A stretch of DNA of 7,163 nt from JBKHXU01 sp046565865. GTDB taxonomy: Bacteria > Pseudomonadota > Gammaproteobacteria > Acidiferrobacterales > Sulfurifustaceae. A program made the translations under genes and the position numbers. The first letter of the stretch is position 1. Each line of letters starts with the position of its first letter. This document shows, in pieces, positions 5,841-7,163 of the stretch. The stretch is from positions 1-7,163 of the forward strand of contig JBKHXU010000229.1 of NCBI GenBank assembly GCA_046565865.1, written 5' to 3'. Under the pieces are notes generated by a model, which did no database searches, was not told the DNA's origin, and was given only the letters and a program-made list of their open reading frames with translations.

Positions 5841-7163
5841 TCAGTACATCACCTCCGCCTTGTCGACCAGCGGCAACGGCACTCGCACGACGATATGACC
5901 GGTGCCGTACCGGCGCTCGAGCACGGCAACCCGGCCGCCCACCTGCACCAACGTGCCTTCGCGCGGGTTCTGACCGCGTTCATGGAGGCGGACATAGCGG
6001 TTGAGGTAGCGGCCAAGCTCCGCCACCTGCACCACGCGGAATTTATCCGCCGCCGGCGCGCGCGCCGATGCCGTGGGTGGCGCGCTCGCTGACTTGAGCG
6101 CCGGCGGCGGCTTCGCGTCGCTGTCGGGTTTTGCATCCGGCTGTGCTCGCGCCGCCAGCACCGGGCCGATCTCAAAACTCAAATCCTGCACGCGCTTGCC
6201 GTTGACGCTGACGGTCGCATTCAGCATGGCGAGGATATCGGTGGGCTTGAACAGCTTAAGCGACGCTGGATCCAAGTCTTCACTCGGGCGCACGCGCAGC
6301 TCGATCGTACCGCCCGGCTGGCTCAGGTAGTCGCGATACGCCTGCTGCAGGCCCGGGCCCGGGGTAATGCCGAGCTGCTTGAAGAACATGCTTTGCGGGC
6401 CGGTTTCGATCGCGATGTATTCCTGCTCGCTCAGCTTCGCCGCCTGGGCGCAAAAGCGTTTCAGCCGATCGTTGTACGACAGATCCTCCACCACTACGCC
6501 GAACTCGCGGAGTTGCGGCTTGGCGCGGGCGGCATCGGCCGGCTGCGCTGGGAGCCCGACGAGTTTCATGTCGAACGCGGCGCGCGTCATGTCGTGTATT
6601 TTTACTGTGCCCACTACCTTGGCCATCTCGGCGGACTTGTTGAAGTCGTAGTCGAACTCGGTGTCGAACACGAGCGCGTCGTAGCCGAGCCGGCGCAGGA
6701 TCGCGAGATCGGCGGTCGACTGATAGCCGCAATGCGCCGCCGGCGCGGCCGCCGGGTTGGCCTGCGCCGCCATCGCGATAAAGCGCTCGGCGGTGCGCAC
6801 GAGGTCGCCGTTCAGGTTGATTCGGACTTCCTGCAGCGCCAGACCGAGCAGTTCCGGCGGCGCCCGGTCCTTGGCACGCTGGATCAGGCGGAACAAACGC
6901 CGCAGATTGCCGGCGCTCACGCTCGCGGCGCCGACGCGCACGCTGTCGTCGATGCCCGTCGGGCTGACTTTGATCCGTTCGACGCGCACCGTGCCGCTCC
7001 AAAGATCGGAGCTGATGCCGCCGTACTCGATGGTCACGAACGGCGCGGCCGTTCTGACCAGTCCCTCGACGGTGTCGCGCGTTTGGTAATAGATGTACGA
7101 CTTGATGCCGCCGTAGACCGCACCGACGATCAGCGCCACGACCCCGAGTAGCTTAGCGAGACC
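5841..7163 (-). CDS. Uncharacterised membrane-anchored periplasmic protein with C-terminal small-barrel-like module, start beyond window
   Basis: The frame is open from the right edge to a TGA at 5841-5843 (440 residues visible). A GTG at 7139 is in frame, but the hydrophobic segment continues upstream of it (GLAKLLGVVALIVGAVYGG), so the true start is probably just outside the window. Numbering from the edge: one transmembrane helix at about 1-20; a region at about 40-140 with alternating polar and hydrophobic strands (GTVRVERIKV, ALQEVRINLNG); C145 and C238, the only visible cysteines and a possible disulfide pair; a region at about 285-335 (GTIELRVR, ATVSVNGKRVQDLSFEI); a Pro/Ala/Asp/Lys-rich linker at about 337-372; and a compact C-terminal domain at about 375-440 with RYVRLHERG, EGTLVQVGGRVAVLERR and HIVVRVPL. 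The last part looks like an Sm/SH3-type small beta barrel. The overall pattern recalls DUF945/AsmA-like envelope proteins, but I do not recognise a named family. It is convergent with the deacetylase, separated by 62 bp. Confidence 0.85.
   Translation of the reverse strand, partial: GLAKLLGVVALIVGAVYGGIKSYIYYQTRDTVEGLVRTAAPFVTIEYGGISSDLWSGTVRVERIKVSPTGIDDSVRVGAASVSAGNLRRLFRLIQRAKDRAPPELLGLALQEVRINLNGDLVRTAERFIAMAAQANPAAAPAAHCGYQSTADLAILRRLGYDALVFDTEFDYDFNKSAEMAKVVGTVKIHDMTRAAFDMKLVGLPAQPADAARAKPQLREFGVVVEDLSYNDRLKRFCAQAAKLSEQEYIAIETGPQSMFFKQLGITPGPGLQQAYRDYLSQPGGTIELRVRPSEDLDPASLKLFKPTDILAMLNATVSVNGKRVQDLSFEIGPVLAARAQPDAKPDSDAKPPPALKSASAPPTASARAPAADKFRVVQVAELGRYLNRYVRLHERGQNPREGTLVQVGGRVAVLERRYGTGHIVVRVPLPLVDKAEVMY

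Noticed and set aside
4804..6092. Open frames of 281 and 366 residues over the deacetylase gene (4804-5649 minus; 4992-6092 plus)
   Set aside because: The deacetylase frame has an unambiguous active site. The 366-residue frame also runs across its stop into a convergent gene and is made of Arg-rich repeats typical of a shadow.
6393..7151. Plus-strand open frame of 252 residues opposite the 5841-7163 gene
   Set aside because: It is antisense to a frame with a membrane helix, alternating strands and a linker. Its own translation has no such organisation.
1..7163. Defence system, mobile element, CRISPR array or prophage
   Set aside because: No transposase, integrase, nuclease-helicase pair, terminal repeat or spaced direct repeat is seen. 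Gene content is ordinary chromosomal and codon character is even across the window.

Overview
This is a GC-rich stretch of bacterial chromosome, above 60% GC by eye. It most likely comes from a gammaproteobacterium. The evidence is a Pol I with complete proofreading and 5' nuclease domains close to the E. coli protein, and next to it a small secreted DUF2782-type protein, a family I associate with the polA neighbourhood in Pseudomonas-like bacteria. Nothing visible fixes the genus. Coding density is high and no stretch of 300 bases lacks a gene. I see no rRNA, tRNA, CRISPR array, insertion sequence or phage gene.

Layout. (1) Positions 1-2752, minus strand: polA, complete at its start and cut by the left edge about four residues before its expected end. 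(2) Positions 2767-3893, plus strand, divergent from polA with only 14 bp between the two start codons: a LOG/TIGR00730 nucleotide phosphoribohydrolase-like gene. It overlaps the start of the DUF2782 gene by an ATGA junction, so these two probably form one operon. (3) Positions 3894-4021: an intergenic gap with a stem-loop (3925-3964) and a possible sigma-70 promoter. (4) Positions 4022-4807, plus strand: a six-helix membrane protein resembling the BPSS1780 family. (5) Positions 4843-5778, plus strand: a zinc-dependent deacetylase of the HDAC/AcuC type with every catalytic residue intact. A perfect TATAAT lies only 6 bp before its ATG, which suggests a leaderless transcript. (6) Positions 5841-7163, minus strand, convergent with the deacetylase: an uncharacterised, probably membrane-anchored periplasmic protein. 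It has a Pro/Ala-rich linker and a separate C-terminal beta-rich module, and its start lies beyond the right edge.

How the genes relate. Most are housekeeping or metabolic and there is no clear common pathway. The LOG-like enzyme would cleave nucleoside monophosphates or cytokinin-type nucleotides. The deacetylase would remove acetyl groups from proteins or small amines, but no acetoin or polyamine genes accompany it here. I found no sign of a defence system or other dedicated multi-gene machine. The least explained item is the protein at 5841-7163. The most testable regulatory observation is the likely leaderless start of the deacetylase.
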